A stretch of 64,000 nt of DNA from Taeniopygia guttata. Taxonomy: Eukaryota; Chordata; Aves; Passeriformes; Estrildidae. The notes beneath the pieces were generated by a model that was not told the origin of the DNA, did not search any database, and saw nothing but the letters and a program-made list of their open reading frames with translations. Shown in pieces: positions 23,283-36,132 of the stretch (the stretch's first letter is position 1; each line of letters opens with the position of its first letter). The DNA lies in the NCBI RefSeq assembly GCF_048771995.1, contig NC_133063.1, positions 4,910,001 through 4,974,000 of the forward strand. The letters are read 5' to 3'. The position numbers were made by a program, and so were the translations under genes.

Positions 23283-25904
23283 GTAATATTATCCTTGATG
23301 CATACCCTCATATATGAAATTTTTGATCTCCAAAATGCTAGCCAAGTGTTCACTAATAAACCCCATAGCAGATAAAAGACTACAGTGGTGCTGAGAATCT
23401 CTGTCACAGCACACAGCTCACGTCCTTGTGACCTGTGGTGTTGGCCTTATGCACACCTGGCAGCCTGTCCTGGTCTCGCTGGGGTTGCTGTTATCTGTGC
23501 TGGCAGTTTTCAGTGGTGGAACTGCACCCAAGCCACGTGAGATAAGGTGTTCCTGTAGGAAAGAGCTGCCCCCTCCTCCTCCACCACAGCTCCCCATACT
23601 GTGATCTCCAGCTTCTCCAGAAAACTGAGTTTGGGGTGAGGTGACATCAGGATAAAAAGGAAAAAAAGGAATATTTATTAATGCATTAAATTAAAAAAAA
23701 AAAAAGAAGACTATTCACCTTTAGGAATATTGAGGGCATCCATTGTTTTTCTTCTTTATTGTCTCTGAAAGTTCAATAAAGGTCAATTTCCATTCCCAAG
23801 AGAAGAACACACCCCAGTTGCTTCCACCATGTCTTCACACTGGGCATGCACAAGACACATAGATCCACCATGCAGATGGTCAATGGCTTTCAAGAGTGAG
23901 GTCCCCTTTGTATTTAGCAGCTTTTGCTTTAGAAACACGGTCTGGATACCAGAGAAATCAGCAGAGATTCCCATTAGAGGTCATTTGAGTGACCTTTGGA
24001 TCGGACTCAAAAATCACAAATGGGTTCCACAAAACAATCAGCTTTGATTTGATCTTTCCCTTTGTTTGATAAAGAAGAAAAGTGCTGGCACCTGCCTGAA
24101 TACAAAGTCCTCACGGCTCAGGAACTCTTCTGTGGCATGTTCAGGCTTAAAGCCAAACACAAGTTCAGTGAATCCCCGAAGCAGGGAAAGAAGGTTTATA
24201 CAGACCAAGTGTCCTCCTCTATGGATGACACAAAATGAAGAGTGGATGTGTGGCTTGAACAGAAAAAAATACCTGCATATGTCTGCAGGCCTGCTCTTTG
24301 CTGTTCATCTCTCTGTAAAATCTATCCAATGTAGTTATTTGCTGTTTTCTTGAGCCACAGAGGAAAATTCACAGTTGTGGTCAACTAGACTTCTAGCTGA
24401 CTGTGAATTCTTTAGAATTCTCCAGACTGTGGATGCCTGAAACCCTTCCAAACAATCTCCAGGGGACTCGGAGAGGTGCTTGGGTCCTGTTGATTACTGT
24501 GACGTAAGAGGAGCAGGAATCGTTGTGCACCTATTTGTCTAGGCACAGCAGAAAAAACAGTCTATCTCTAATGTTTTGAAACACCTGCCAATACGGATTT
24601 CATTAATGTTTTCCTTGTACCTGCATTAACGAAGAAAGGGTCTCCACCCTGGAGCACCACTCCTTCTCTGACCACAGAGCACAGGCAGCCGCAGCCTTCC
24701 ATGAGATAACTCGGTGCAGCTGCCAGCTCAGCCCCAGCCTGGCACAGGGAATGGGGGCTCCTGCAGAGCAGAATGAGTTCCAGAGCTGTGAGGATGTGGC
24801 CTCCCCAACCAAGGCATGGGAAGGGGTAGGTGCTTTGGGGATAAAGTCGTGTTCTCCTCCTGCCTGCGGTGCGGTGAGGCCAGGCTGCAAGAAACACCAA
24901 AATGAAGCACTTCTGAAGCCCTGAGCTGGCTGTCCCCGTTTAACAGTTCAGCAACAGCTCCTTAAACTCCTGCCTGGTTGTTTTCAGCGCAGAGAGCCAG
25001 GTCAGACTGTACAACAGCCACACAGCAAGGACAGGGCTCAGATTCTGGTGGGCTTCCCTTGCCTGGAGAGCATCCACGCCTGGCCTCTCCACGCAGCCTT
25101 CTGGAGAAGACCCAAAGGCACCCCTCCTGGGACACAGCACATTTCTGCAGCCAGTCCTGGCACCAGCTTGGAGAAGTTCATGCACATCAGAGGGGGTCCT
25201 GTGCCCTGTGGAAGCCCTGGGTGTAGCCCAGCTCTGCCTCCTGCTCCACCAGAAAGAGTGTGGAAATAATTGCTTATCTAAAGGATGGTGAGTAAAGCCT
25301 CTGCTTGATCCACCTCCGCACTTTATTGATTGTCTAAACACAGAAGAGATTACCCTGCCCTATAAAAACCACGAGAGAAGGAAGCAATCAGCAGAGGCAA
25401 ATGAAGTGAGCAATTAGTCTGAAACCCTTCGGACCAGCTTTACTTTCAGGCAAGGTTTGAGCAGTGTGATGCTGACACAAGGATCTTCAGCAGTCACAAG
25501 GTACTCCACAAATTTGTAATCTAATTCTGCTTTATATTTTAATTTCCATGGTGTATTTTCTTGACTTCTTTACAAGCACAAAAGATTTGTGCTTGCAAAA
25601 CTGAGGTTTTCCTTAGGATATTGAGGGGGGTTGCAGGACTCTCTAGTAAGCAAGTTGATTTTCCATTCTCACTAAACTCAGCTCAGCTCTCCTTGGGGAG
25701 AGGGAGAATTTCTCAGATTCTGGGCTGACATTTCATTTTATTCACATGCACTGATGGACAAGAGGCAAAGCCTGGACAGATTACTTAGCTACCACTTCTG
25801 GAGGCAGTAAAAAAAAGGTTCTGTGTCCTGGGGCAAACTGGTCAGGATTAGATAAAAGCATCAGCTAGATAGGTCTGAGTGTGTTGTTGGTGTTGTTGGG
25901 TTGT

Positions 25905-26075
25905 TTGTCCATGCCAAAATTCCATCCCTGGAAGTGTTCAGGGCCAGGCTGGACAGGGCTTGGAGTAACCTGGGATAGTGGAAGGTGTCCCTACCCATGG
26001 CAGGGGGTGGCACTGGATGTGCTTTAAGGTCCCTTCCAACACAAACCATTCTGGGATTCTGGGATTCTATAAAGA
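25905..26075 (+). repeat. CR1 LINE 3' fragment
   Basis: Contains ccctggaagtgttcagggcc, gatagtggaaggtgtcccta, then aaggtcccttccaacacaaa and ends with repeated gggattctggg. It is a 5'-truncated CR1. Confidence 0.93.
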
Positions 26076-27092
26076 TTAGATGCCATGGAGAAAAATGAAG
26101 TCAAACTCAAGACAGTGGAAGCTCATTGCCTTAACAGAAGCATTCAGGGTTTTTGAGTTCGATTAACTTCTGACTTTTGGATCTATCCCTTAATACATCT
26201 TCCTTTAATCTCCAGTTAAAGATAATTCACATTAGAGATAGTGAAATACTCAGCTGAAATAAAGGAATTTGAACTAAATGTGCTGTGTTTGAACATTAAG
26301 CTGGGATCTGATTGTCTCTTTGCCTAATTTTTCAGGATGGCCCATGCTGGTGGTGAAGACTTATACAACTCTGTGATTGTCCAGGAAGAAGGTGTTTTAC
26401 TGCTTGTTTCCAGCAGCATTTTAAATCAGTTTTGCAGTGTTTATTTGTGTGGTGACACAGCTGAGCATGTTAGCAAGTCTGTCGGGTTATGGATACAGGG
26501 TCTTGAGTGGGCTCAAAAGGAGTGGATGGATCAGACACACAGTAGACATGCTTCTGTTGGGGTTCAGGGTAGGGAGGATGATGGAATTGAAGGGAGGGGT
26601 TGCAGCAGAAAAGAGTGAGAGCTTTGGAGGCAGGGATGTAAGTCAGTGTTCATTCCTTTAAGTTTGGAATTGTATACAAGAGTTAAAAAAGGATGGAAAC
26701 AGACTGAAAAGGGTGAAAGTGGATTGAAAGTGCTGGCTAGACTAGGCAGTAAGATTCAGGATCCTGCTTTACTATAAATAGGTGGATAATATGTGAAATG
26801 GCTTTGTGGTCTAACACCCCAACATCCACAGGGCTGAATTTCAGTCTCAGTCCTGAAATGCAGTTTTGCTTTACTCTTTGGTAGATAAAGACACACAAGT
26901 TATTTAACTGAGCTGTGAGATTTTTGATGAAAAATTGTTTCCAGAAACACCCTTCTAATACAGAGCTGGTCACCTCCTTCCACTCAGGGTTTGAGCAGGA
27001 GGACTGTCAGTATTTTCAGCCTGTAATTTCACAAAAGGCTGTGTTCCCTGAAGCTGGTTTTTGGCAAAACTCACCTGTGGTTTCTCTTCAAG

Positions 27093-27189
27093 GTTCACCA
27101 CCCTCCACCTATGCCATTGTCATGGTGTCTCTCAGTGGAAGCCTCCTGCTGCTGGTTGCCATCAGCATGGCAATAAGTGTTCTCCGGAG
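27093..27189 (+). other. Exon-like segment coding a transmembrane helix, gene unknown
   Basis: After an acceptor-like tttctcttcaag the + strand reads SPPSTYAIVMVSLSG, SLLLLVAISMAISV and LRR, then a strong donor ag|gtgagt. The shape is a single hydrophobic helix of about 23 residues ended by Arg-Arg, as in type I membrane proteins. No neighbouring exon could be linked to it, and I recognise no family. It may be a chance ORF, since the frame is also open upstream of the acceptor to 26915. Confidence 0.2.
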
Positions 27190-29949
27190 GTGAGTGTCAC
27201 AGGAGGAGAGGGAAACCAGGGCTGCCATGGGAATGTGTGCAGGGATGAATTCCTGCTTGAGCCAAGAGTCATCAGGCAGCCCATGGGAGCAGCCTGCCAA
27301 GCCCTGGTGGGGCTTCTTGGGGTCTTCTCTCTCAGCCTAGAGATGGGTGGGATAGCAACGGCTGGAGAATCACTAGGGTGGGTGCTTGGGTAAAAGCAAT
27401 TTAGGGCAATGATATTGGTTTGTTTTGTATCTGGTCCAAATTCTCCCCACCTCCAGATTTTTTATATATATCTACCTATAACTATAGCTAAACTTTTGTC
27501 TATATCCATACCTATATCTGTATACCTGTATATATGGATATATACCTATATAGATATATAGGTATAATTATATAGATATATATTTGAATTTTGTAGAGGA
27601 AAATTAAGACACCCAAGCCCCTGATTACTCATTAATGCAAATGTCTTCATTGTTTTCAATCAGCTGAAGACACTAAAAGAGGGACTTTCCTTGTGGCATC
27701 TCTTTCTATAAAGAGAGGGTAAAATATATGGTTTGAGGAGTCTCTTCAAACAAAAAATTCATTCAGTTTTAGTTTGAATGCATCTAGCCAAGTGAAGCAG
27801 GGTGATGAGATCGTAGGATGTGGTTTTATGAAGGGCAGAAGATTAAGGAAAAGAGGAGTATGTCACCTCCATAATTAATTAAATCAGCTCTATCCCAGCT
27901 ATCAGTTCTTACTGCCACAAATTACATTCTGTTATTAACTGACTTGGCTTCAAGACACCAACAGCTCTTCATGCTGATCAGACACCCAGCTATTTCTTTT
28001 TTCTCCATTTCTGTTGTGCCAGGCGTTGCACGTCAAATTATTCCTCCAAAAACCTTAGAACACCTGTGGTGGTGGAAAAAGTTACAGTGGCACACTGCAG
28101 CTCTGACAAGATTTCGACGGCGGATTTGACTGGCCCAATGTGCATAAATTACATTTCTTACAAGCAAAATGCGTGCCCAGCCACAGTTTGCCATCTCTGA
28201 AGAGACAATTTTCATTTCTGATGCTTCTCCTTTGACAACACCCCTCAATTCAGCACCAGAGCAATGACAGCCCATAGCTTCTTCCATTTGCAGCTTTCTT
28301 CTGGAGAGAAATGGGGATAAAGGACTCAGGGGATATGTGCTAGCTGAGAGGATGGACCGACATGTTGCACTTCATTTTCTCCACCAAAATGCTGGACTGT
28401 GAACTCATACCACAAAAGTATTAGAAAATGCAGGAAAATTGAGTTTTTTAATGGAAGTGGAGAAAAAGCACAGATACATGTACCTTTTTTCTGTGACGTG
28501 TTGTGTTAAAAATTTACTGCAGAAATGTACGTCTTTTTCATATTGCTTCTTTTCTGCAGGGTGAGTCATGGGAAAAAAACACAGGAGGGGGAATTCTGGT
28601 TATTTTTACAAAGATTTCCCAATCCCTCTGACTCACTGAGAATCCCAGACCGTATGCTGAGACCTGACCTTCTGCACATGGTTCACTATTATCTGCATGA
28701 CTCCGGCTTGCAAAATGCTGACATTATTGGACAGGCTGCAGCCTCCAGAGCCACCAGGCCTGTGATTTGGTTTTTATCCACCCACTTTTACAGCCTGGAG
28801 AAAGAGACCATCTATTAATCTTTAAACTGAGTGCTGCAGCTTTCAGGGCACTGATGATGTCTGGTGTGACAACAGCTGGCCTGGCTGTCCTTCTCATTGA
28901 GGTGATGGTTCCAGGGATCAGGCTGGGCTAGGATCTGGCTCCAAGAGGGATCAGTGTGATCCCTGGATCTGGCCAGCCTGTTCCAGCTTCATGCCCTAAG
29001 TGCTGTTGGGAACCCCTAGGCTGCAGCCTGTGAGCATCCTCCTTCTCCAGGTTTAGACGGGGCCACTGTCCCCTGGGGAAGCTGCTGGTGGAAGGCCTGA
29101 CCCCACTGGGACACACCAGGACACCAAAACCCTTGTGTCACCTCCTCTACATGACACCCATCAAAAGGGAGATGTGGGGCAGGCACAGGAAGGTGAGGCT
29201 GCCCACACTCGTCCCCATTTCATAGCCCTGAAGGAAAATCCGTGCCACCAAAGGCGGTCGGACTTTGGTCACCGCTGCAGCTCCTTGTGCTTGTCCCCAA
29301 AAAAGCTCTTTGAGTGAATTTTCTGTTAGCACAGGTGAAAGCCAGACCTGATTCCAAAACTGTGAGCGCATGTCAGCCATCCCTGGTCCTTTGATTCACT
29401 GTATTCCCACTCAGAATATTTCTACTGACACTGTTTTCCCTGGTCCAACAGAAGAACATCCGTGCAAGCCCGTGGTGGCAAACACCAGCTCTGTGCCTGT
29501 AGGGGTTTGTGTCCCCTGGGTCTCCCTCCCTCTTTCCACACTGTATGAAGTGAGCTGCTCCTGCCTGTCCTCTGCTTTAGCACCAGCCTCAGACACCGTT
29601 CTCTTCGCACTCTTTAATCCCCCTGCCTTTTCTTCATGCTGCTCACTGCACAGAGACTAAATCCCCCACCTTTCAAAATTCATGGAGCTGTTTCCCCATC
29701 CTCTAAATCCCTCCCTAAGACTCTCTGCTGCCTCCATGCCTGAAAATCCTGCCCGTCTGTCAGCAGTGAGGCAGGGCTAAGCAGAGACTTGTAATTCCAT
29801 GAAAAAACCCATTTGTTTCCTTGCTGCCCTGCTCCCCACGTTGGCCTGCTTTAGATATCCACTGTCTTCCATCTCAGAGATGGATTGGAAAATCCCTATG
29901 CCTGCCTCTGAAAAATATCTGCATGGCACTGAGCATGACAGGATTTGGG

Positions 29950-30068
29950 TCTGGACTGGTGTGTTCCAGTTCAAAAGCAACACAGTGCCAATAATAACAG
30001 AACAATGTAATGTCACAGAGATGATCTTTAAGCTCCTTTCCAGCCCAAACCTGATTCTATAACCATTC
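29950..30068 (+). repeat. Degenerate CR1 LINE fragment
   Basis: Weak match to the CR1 tail: agatgatctttaagctcctt, tccagcccaaacc and gattctataaccattctg. It is old and diverged. Confidence 0.55.
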
Positions 30069-33000
30069 TGTACTCTTGGTGGTAGCAAGATGAGCAAGAG
30101 CATGTGTGTGTGTCTGTTTCTGTGTCTGTGAGAGAGAGAACCAGGCAACAAATGACATTTAAAGCCTGTTATGGTTATGGAGTCAAGTTAACTTAGGAAA
30201 ACAGCATTGATAAATTTAGGTGTAAATCCAGAATTGTGTATGGTTTTTCATTGTGTTCCTCAATCCCCAGGCAGTGTGTGAAGCCCTATTAATCTCCTCT
30301 CAAATCCCAGGGAGGCTGTCAGGCCGTGTTTTTGGAGGGATGGCTGTTCACTTCTCGAACAAGCAAGGGCAGAGGTGACCCATGAGACACAGATAAGGCA
30401 AAGCTCTTTCCTGTACGCAGCTCCTGACAGGTGAGGACCAGACACACATTCTCCCAAATGTACAAAATCTTATTGCATTCCCAGCTTTGGTGGTTTAAAA
30501 AAAAACAAAAACCATCTGGACATTAAAGCAGTCACTCAATTTGTGCTTACCAGGGACGTGTTACATCAGTCAGATGCACCATTAACTTTACAGCTCTTCG
30601 ACAGTACTATAGGTGTGATGAGTGAGAGATGACAAAGGCTTTAGTCTAACTGTGAAATTTAGCTGTTGGATTTATTTATAGCACCTGGCTGAGAGGCAGA
30701 GCCTAATTTATTTCACCTACAAAAAGTTTTTCAGTTAATGAAGCTGCTTATGGTAGGAGTTGGTAAAAAAGCTGCCAGTAGCAAAATGCATTTTTTCACT
30801 TCCAGCTTGGGATCATTGGACCCAATTTCCAGAATTTTCCGGGTCCCCAAAATTTTCTCACTGATGTGCATATATCTGGGTGTTTACAGTGTCTAAAGAA
30901 GGAAATGGTTAAAGCTAGATCTAAAAATAAAGTCAGGAGATGGTGGTGGCAAGTGAGGTGAAGGGTACAGGGGCTGAAGTCATTACAGGTCTTCCTTTGT
31001 CGTGGCATTTTCTCATCAGAATTAAACTCAGTTAACCCCAAAATCTCCCATGCAACAAGTTTGGTTCTCATTAAGTGTAAGGGACAGTGACACCCGGGGA
31101 GATGTGCTCTGCCTGAAAATATTGAACGAGAAACTGAGAGTGAAAAACACCAATGCCTTCGCAATACTTCACCAGCCTGAAGTTTAATCCTTTGACATCT
31201 GTAAGGTGGTTTAAAACTCTTCTTTATGGTGATTGACTGCACCCTGCAGATGACACCCCGGGAATTTATGGTGCTGAAACACGACACTTTAATGAAACAA
31301 ATAAAAAAAAAAAAAGCCCCTTTCCTTCTAATGCAAGCAACTTTATCTGGTTTTCCCTTCAACCACGTAACATGATTCAGAGATAAGACTCCTGTGGTTG
31401 CTAAGTTGCCATGATGGATTTCATTAAGGGGAAAATCACGTCAAGTTTATGTCAGCTTGATGACAGCTGCTCCTTTGAAATATATCTTAATTATGGGTAA
31501 AAATACTAAGCCATAACTTGTGTACTTATTGCAAAAACCTTGGGTTTTTTTTTTTTCAGGGCCATAACTCTAAGCATTAGCTCTTCACTGAGGTTAGCAT
31601 TTATTTATTTATAGCTTGTATACCGTAAGGAGGTAGCCCAGGAAATGCTATTTGATCATGGTGATTATTAGATATCTATGTTACTGAACCCCATATTCAT
31701 CTGTAATTAATTATAGAACCACTGCCAGAATGCCCTAAAAGTTATGTCTGAGGACAAAAGACAGCTCTGTTTGTGAGACCATCACACATCAACACTCAGA
31801 ACTTCTTAAAAATTTGTAGTGACCTTCGGGATGAAATTTTTCAGGCCAATCTTGACTTTCTCTGCCTGTATGGAGTTTGGTAAACTCAAGCTTTTTCTTG
31901 TTGTTGTTGTTGTTGTTATTTACAGATGGAAAAAGATTATTTGAATTATAAACCTCACAAATTAGGGGGAAGACTCAGGCATCTAGAAATGGCTCAATTT
32001 AAAAATGTTAAAATGGTGGTTTTTAGGAGTTTTGCAGTCATTGCAAATTTTAAAAACCTAGATGAGAAATAGAGAAGCTGCTCTGGAACTCCTGAGCCTG
32101 CAAGTGTGTGCTCACATGTGCCACTACACTCGAGTGTTCCCGCTAACTGCTGGCTTATGAAGTTAATCATACACATAAGAGTTTTCAGAACCAAAGCCAG
32201 CATTTTGGAAAAACAATGAAGCTTTCATGTAAGTAAACACTTCAGTTCAGGCTTCAAAAATATTGAGCTCACTGCAACTGCAATAGATGTTTTAGTCCCT
32301 ACCCTAAATTGAGCCCTTTTTGAAGCTGAAATGACAAATGCTTTTGACCAGATGACAGAACTCTGATGAATATCCTTGATTCTCTATCTCCCTTGTGCAA
32401 TAGGAGCAATTTTGGGAGTAAATTGTAAACAAAATATGCTGTGGTGCTGGTGGCAAGGTGCTTTATCTTTATTCCGGTATTAAAATGTAATGTTATTTAA
32501 TAGTAGTGATTATTAAGTTGCACAATGTTATGACACTGACTGTACTAAAGTGGGTGTTTTGGAAAGGAAAGATGAACACAAGAAGAAGCTGAGGTGTGGG
32601 TTTTTTACAGCTGATTCACGTGGTGTCTGAGCACCTATTGATTACATACTTATGGCACTTAATTAATTGAAATATCAGATCATCACTTGCTGGCGAGGGG
32701 ATCTTCACATAGAGCATGGGGCCACAATATAAATAAGAGGAGAATAATTTGTCCAGCTTGTGTCAGAAGTCTGTGGCAGGGCAGGGAATTGATCTGGGGT
32801 CTCTGCAGTCCCCCATACTGAGCACAAAGCTGTCGCCTCTATTGCAGCAGAAGGGTCTAGTAACCACCACCACAAAGTGATCATGCAAATCATTGTGAAT
32901 CATTGTGCCCTGATTGAGTAATAAAAGTACCAAAATCTGTACTGTTAGCTCATCCAAAGCTAAGGGGCTTGTGCACGGTGAAATTACTGGGAAATGAAAT

Positions 33001-33229
33001 CAGGGGGATTATGCAAATCACCCCCTTCAGCCAATCGGACTGAAAGAGGCAAAGGGAAAAAAAGGTCTATTTGTGCATCAATAATTACACTGGGATACCT
33101 GTGTAACTACAGTACAGGGATAACTCTGTAACTACAGTAGTTACAACAGGGATACGGCATCCCTGAGCTCCAGCTGTGATTATTTTGTTATTTGACTGCA
33201 GAACCGCCCAGAAGTCATGATCAATCCAC

Positions 33230-33237
33230 TATAAAAG
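33230..33237 (+). promoter_or_regulatory. TATA box candidate
   Basis: The motif tataaaag lies 189 bp before the ATG of the signal-peptide ORF at 33419, which would give a 5' UTR of about 160 nt. It could also be chance in AT-rich DNA. Confidence 0.3.
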
Positions 33238-33418
33238 GTAATTGTTTCCTTTTGGGCTGTGCTTTGGGTTCTGCAGCATTACATGTTGGACAAACAGCAC
33301 CTGGGATCTGGGCTGGCTTCCTGCTTGATCCTCAGTCAGGATAGAAGGAAAACCCATTTATTGGGAAAACACACGGAAAAACCCCGCTGTCCATAAGACT
33401 AAATGCAAGTATAAAGCC

Positions 33419-33635
33419 ATGAATTTTTGCATGTGCAGTGTTTATGGTTTTTTAATAATTCTACTTGTGTTGCTGATGGTGGATGGCCACAGGGACTGCC
33501 CCACGCCCAGCAATGTCTCTCTACCAGCTCCCGCTGCTGGGAGACACCATGTTACCACGTTAACGATGGAGGAGGAGGAGGAGGATGAGGATGAACCTTC
33601 CTCCTGCTCCAAATCCAAAGGGCACGTGCTACACG
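33419..33635 (+). CDS. Hypothetical first exon with signal peptide, gene unknown
   Basis: I do not recognise this protein. The ATG at 33419 sits in aaagccATGA, a fair Kozak context. Residues 2-22 contain the hydrophobic core VYGFLIILLVLLMV, followed by DGHR as a possible signal-peptidase region. The next residues are DCPTPSNVSLPAPAAGRHHV with one N-glycosylation sequon (NVS), then an acidic block MEEEEEDEDE. The frame meets a good donor (acacg|gtgagc) after 72 codons and one base; unspliced, it ends after 82 codons. A TATA-like motif is upstream. No second exon can be proposed because the minisatellite begins about 30 bp after the donor. It may be a lineage-specific secreted peptide, or a chance ORF. 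Confidence 0.25.
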
Positions 33636-33664
33636 GTGAGCAGAGCTTCCCACGTCACAGCCTG

Positions 33665-35935
33665 TGATGTGAGGTCCATGGGGCTCCGAGAGATCCATGG
33701 ACCTGAGAAATCCACGGGGCTCCAAAGGATCTGCAGACCTGAAAAAATCAGGGGGCTCCGAGGGATCCATGGACCCAAGGGATCCATGGATCTGATGGAC
33801 CCATGGGGCTCCTAGGAACCTATGCAGATGCGATGGACCCAGGGCCCTGAGGGATTCACAGGGCCCCATGGGCTCCATGGACACGAGGGATCCATGGACC
33901 CAATGAGCCCAAGAGGCCCTGAGGGATTCACAGGGCCCCATGGGCTCCATGGACACGAGGGATCCATGGACCCAATGAGCCCAAGAGGCTCTGACACATC
34001 AATAGACCCAAGGGATCCAAAGGTCTCTGAATGACCAATGGACCCAAGGGATCTGTGGGGTTCCAAGGGATCCATGGACCGAAGGCACTCACAGATCCAA
34101 TGGACCCGAGGAGTTCTGATGGAACCACAGGGCTCTGGGAGATCCATAAACCCGAGGGACCCACGGTCCCAACAGACCCAAGAAGCTCTGAGGGACCCAC
34201 GGGGTTCTGAGGGATCCACAGACTTGAGGGCTCCAAAGGATCCATGGGCACAAGAGATCCATGGATCCAATGGATCCATGGATCTGATGGACCCAAGGGG
34301 CTCCTAGGAACCCATGCAGATGCGATGGACCCAGGGCCCTGAGGGATTCACAGGGCCCCATGGGCTCGCTCCATGGACACGAGGGATCCATGGACCCAAT
34401 GAGCTCAAGAGGCTCTGACACATCAATAGACCCAAGGGATCCAAAGGTCTCTGAATGACCAATGGACCCAAGGGATCTGTGGGGTTCCAAGGGATCCATG
34501 GACCGAAGGCACTCACAGATCCAATGGACCCGAGGAGTTCTGATGGAACCACAGGGCTCTGGGAGATCCATAAACCCGAGGGACCCACGGTCCCAACAGA
34601 CCCAAGAAGCTCTGAGGGACCCACGGGGTTCTGAGGGATCCACAGACTTGAGGGCTCCAAAGGATCCATGGGCACAAGAGATCCATGGATCCAATGGATC
34701 CATGGATCTGATGGACCCAAGGGGCTCCTAGGAACCCATGCAGATGCGATGGACCCAGGGCCCTGAGGGATTCACAGGGCCCCATGGGCTCCATGGATAC
34801 AAGGGATCCATGGACCCCATGAGCCCAAGAGGCCCTGAGGGATTCACAGGGCCCCATGGGCTCCATGGACACGAGGGATCCATGGACCCAATGAGCCCAA
34901 GAGGCTCTGACAGATCAATGGACCCAAGGGATCCATGGACCGAAGGCACTCACAGATCCAATGGACCTGAGGGGTTCTGATGGAACCACAGGGCTCTGGG
35001 AGATCCATGAACCCGAGGGATCCACGGTCCCAACAGACCCAAGAAGCTCCAAGGGACCCACGGGGTTCTGAGGGATCCACAGACTTGAGGGCTCCAAAGG
35101 ATCCATGGGCACGAGAGATCCATGGACCCAAGGGATCCATGGATCTGATGGACCCAAGGGGCTCCTAGGAACCCATGCAGATGTGATGGACTCAGGGCCC
35201 TGAGGGATTCACAGGGCCCCAAGGGCTCCATGGACACGAGGGATCCATGGACCCAATGAGCCCAAGAGGCTTTGACAGATCAATGGACCCAAGGGATCCA
35301 AGGGTCTCTGAATGACCAATGGACCCAAGGGATCTGTGGGGTTCCAAGGGATCCATGGACTGAGGGCACTCACAGATCCAATGGACCCGAGGAGTTCTGA
35401 TGGAACCAGAGGGCTCCGGGAGATCCATGAACCCGAGGGACCCATGGTCCCAACAGACCCAAGAAGCTCCGAGGGACACACGGGGTTCTGAGGGATCCAC
35501 GGACTTGAGAGTTCCAAAGGATCCATGGGCGCGAGAGATCCATGGACCCAATGGATCCATGGATCTGATGGACCCAAGGGGCTCCTAGGAACCCATGCAG
35601 ATGCGATGGACCCAGGGCCCTGAGGGATTCACAGGGCCCCATGGGCTCCATGAACCCGAGGGATCCATGGTCCAAAGAGACCCAAGAAGCTCCGAGGGAC
35701 CCACGGGGTTCTGAGGGACCCACGAACTTGAGGGCTCCAAAGGATCCATGGGCACGAGAGATCCATGGATCCAATGGACCTAAGGGGCTCTGTGGTACCC
35801 ACGGGGTTCCGAGAGATCCACAGAGTCGAGGAATCCACAGGCATCCAAGTGATCCATTGACCGGAGGGATCCATCGATCCAAGGAGTCCCAGGGGCACCG
35901 AGTGCTCCACGCGGGGGAGGGGCTCCGAGGGATTT
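33665..35935. repeat. Minisatellite (VNTR) with ~421-bp higher-order repeat
   Basis: A 2.3 kb array of short, variable units of roughly 16-18 bp built around ggatccatggaccc, ggctccgaggg and gattcacagggcc. Units are grouped into a higher-order block: the marker cagatgcgatggacccaggg recurs, with few changes, at about 33824, 34319, 34740, 35178 and 35600, giving spacings of 495, 421, 438 and 422 bp. Two adjacent blocks from about 33985 and 34406 are nearly identical over more than 300 bp, so the last expansion is recent. The array is rich in BamHI/NcoI-like palindromes. It lacks stops in several frames on both strands, so the long ORFs it contains are not genes. It ends about 300 bp before the IER3IP1 start codon. 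Confidence 0.95.
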
Positions 35936-35997
35936 GGGGTTCCCGAGGGATCCACGGGCGAACCCGGACTCGATCGCGAATCCCGGGAGCCGGAGGC

Positions 35998-36132
35998 CAC
36001 GCCCCTTTAGGCCACGCCCATTGAGGCCACGCCCTCATTGACCACGCCCCATTCCGCACACTCCACAGGCCACGCCCATTCCATGTCAAGCCACGCCCCC
36101 TCCGTGGCGCCAAACGCCTGATAGGCCACGCC
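35998..36132. promoter_or_regulatory. IER3IP1 promoter: array of CCACGCCC boxes
   Basis: Seven copies of CCACGCCC occur in about 135 bp (around 35998, 36013, 36028, 36041, 36070, 36093 and 36125), the first ones spaced 15 bp apart. They are followed by GC boxes (ccccgccccc and ccccgcccc) up to about 36180. CCACGCCC and CCCCGCCC are binding sites of the Sp/KLF family. There is no TATA box, which fits a housekeeping CpG promoter. The array ends about 110 bp before the IER3IP1 ATG. Confidence 0.8.

Larger units (their letters stand above)
19271..33229. other. Intergenic region SKOR2 to IER3IP1
   Basis: About 14 kb with no recognised gene. It holds CR1 fragments (22340-22475, 23080-23165, 25905-26075 and 29950-30065), an ATT microsatellite at 23230-23281, an AT-rich quasi-repeat of tatatag/tacctata at about 27460-27590, a CA/GT-rich patch near 30100-30135, a GTT repeat near 31898-31917 and one exon-like transmembrane segment at 27093-27189. 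The remainder shows nothing I can name. Confidence 0.7.

Noticed and set aside
28525-28818. A 97-codon open frame after a cag acceptor-like site, as a possible partner exon of the transmembrane segment at 27093
   Set aside because: Its acceptor is followed at once by gtgagt, the frame gives no recognisable protein, and no phase-consistent join could be supported.
30796-31362. A 188-codon open frame on the - strand in the intergenic region
   Set aside because: No domain, irregular composition, and no supporting promoter or splice signals.
33552-36113. Long overlapping open frames on both strands across the minisatellite (up to about 247 codons), rich in GS, DP and WIP-type repeats
   Set aside because: They are explained by a tandem repeat whose units rarely contain stops; frames overlap on opposite strands and have no independent gene signals.
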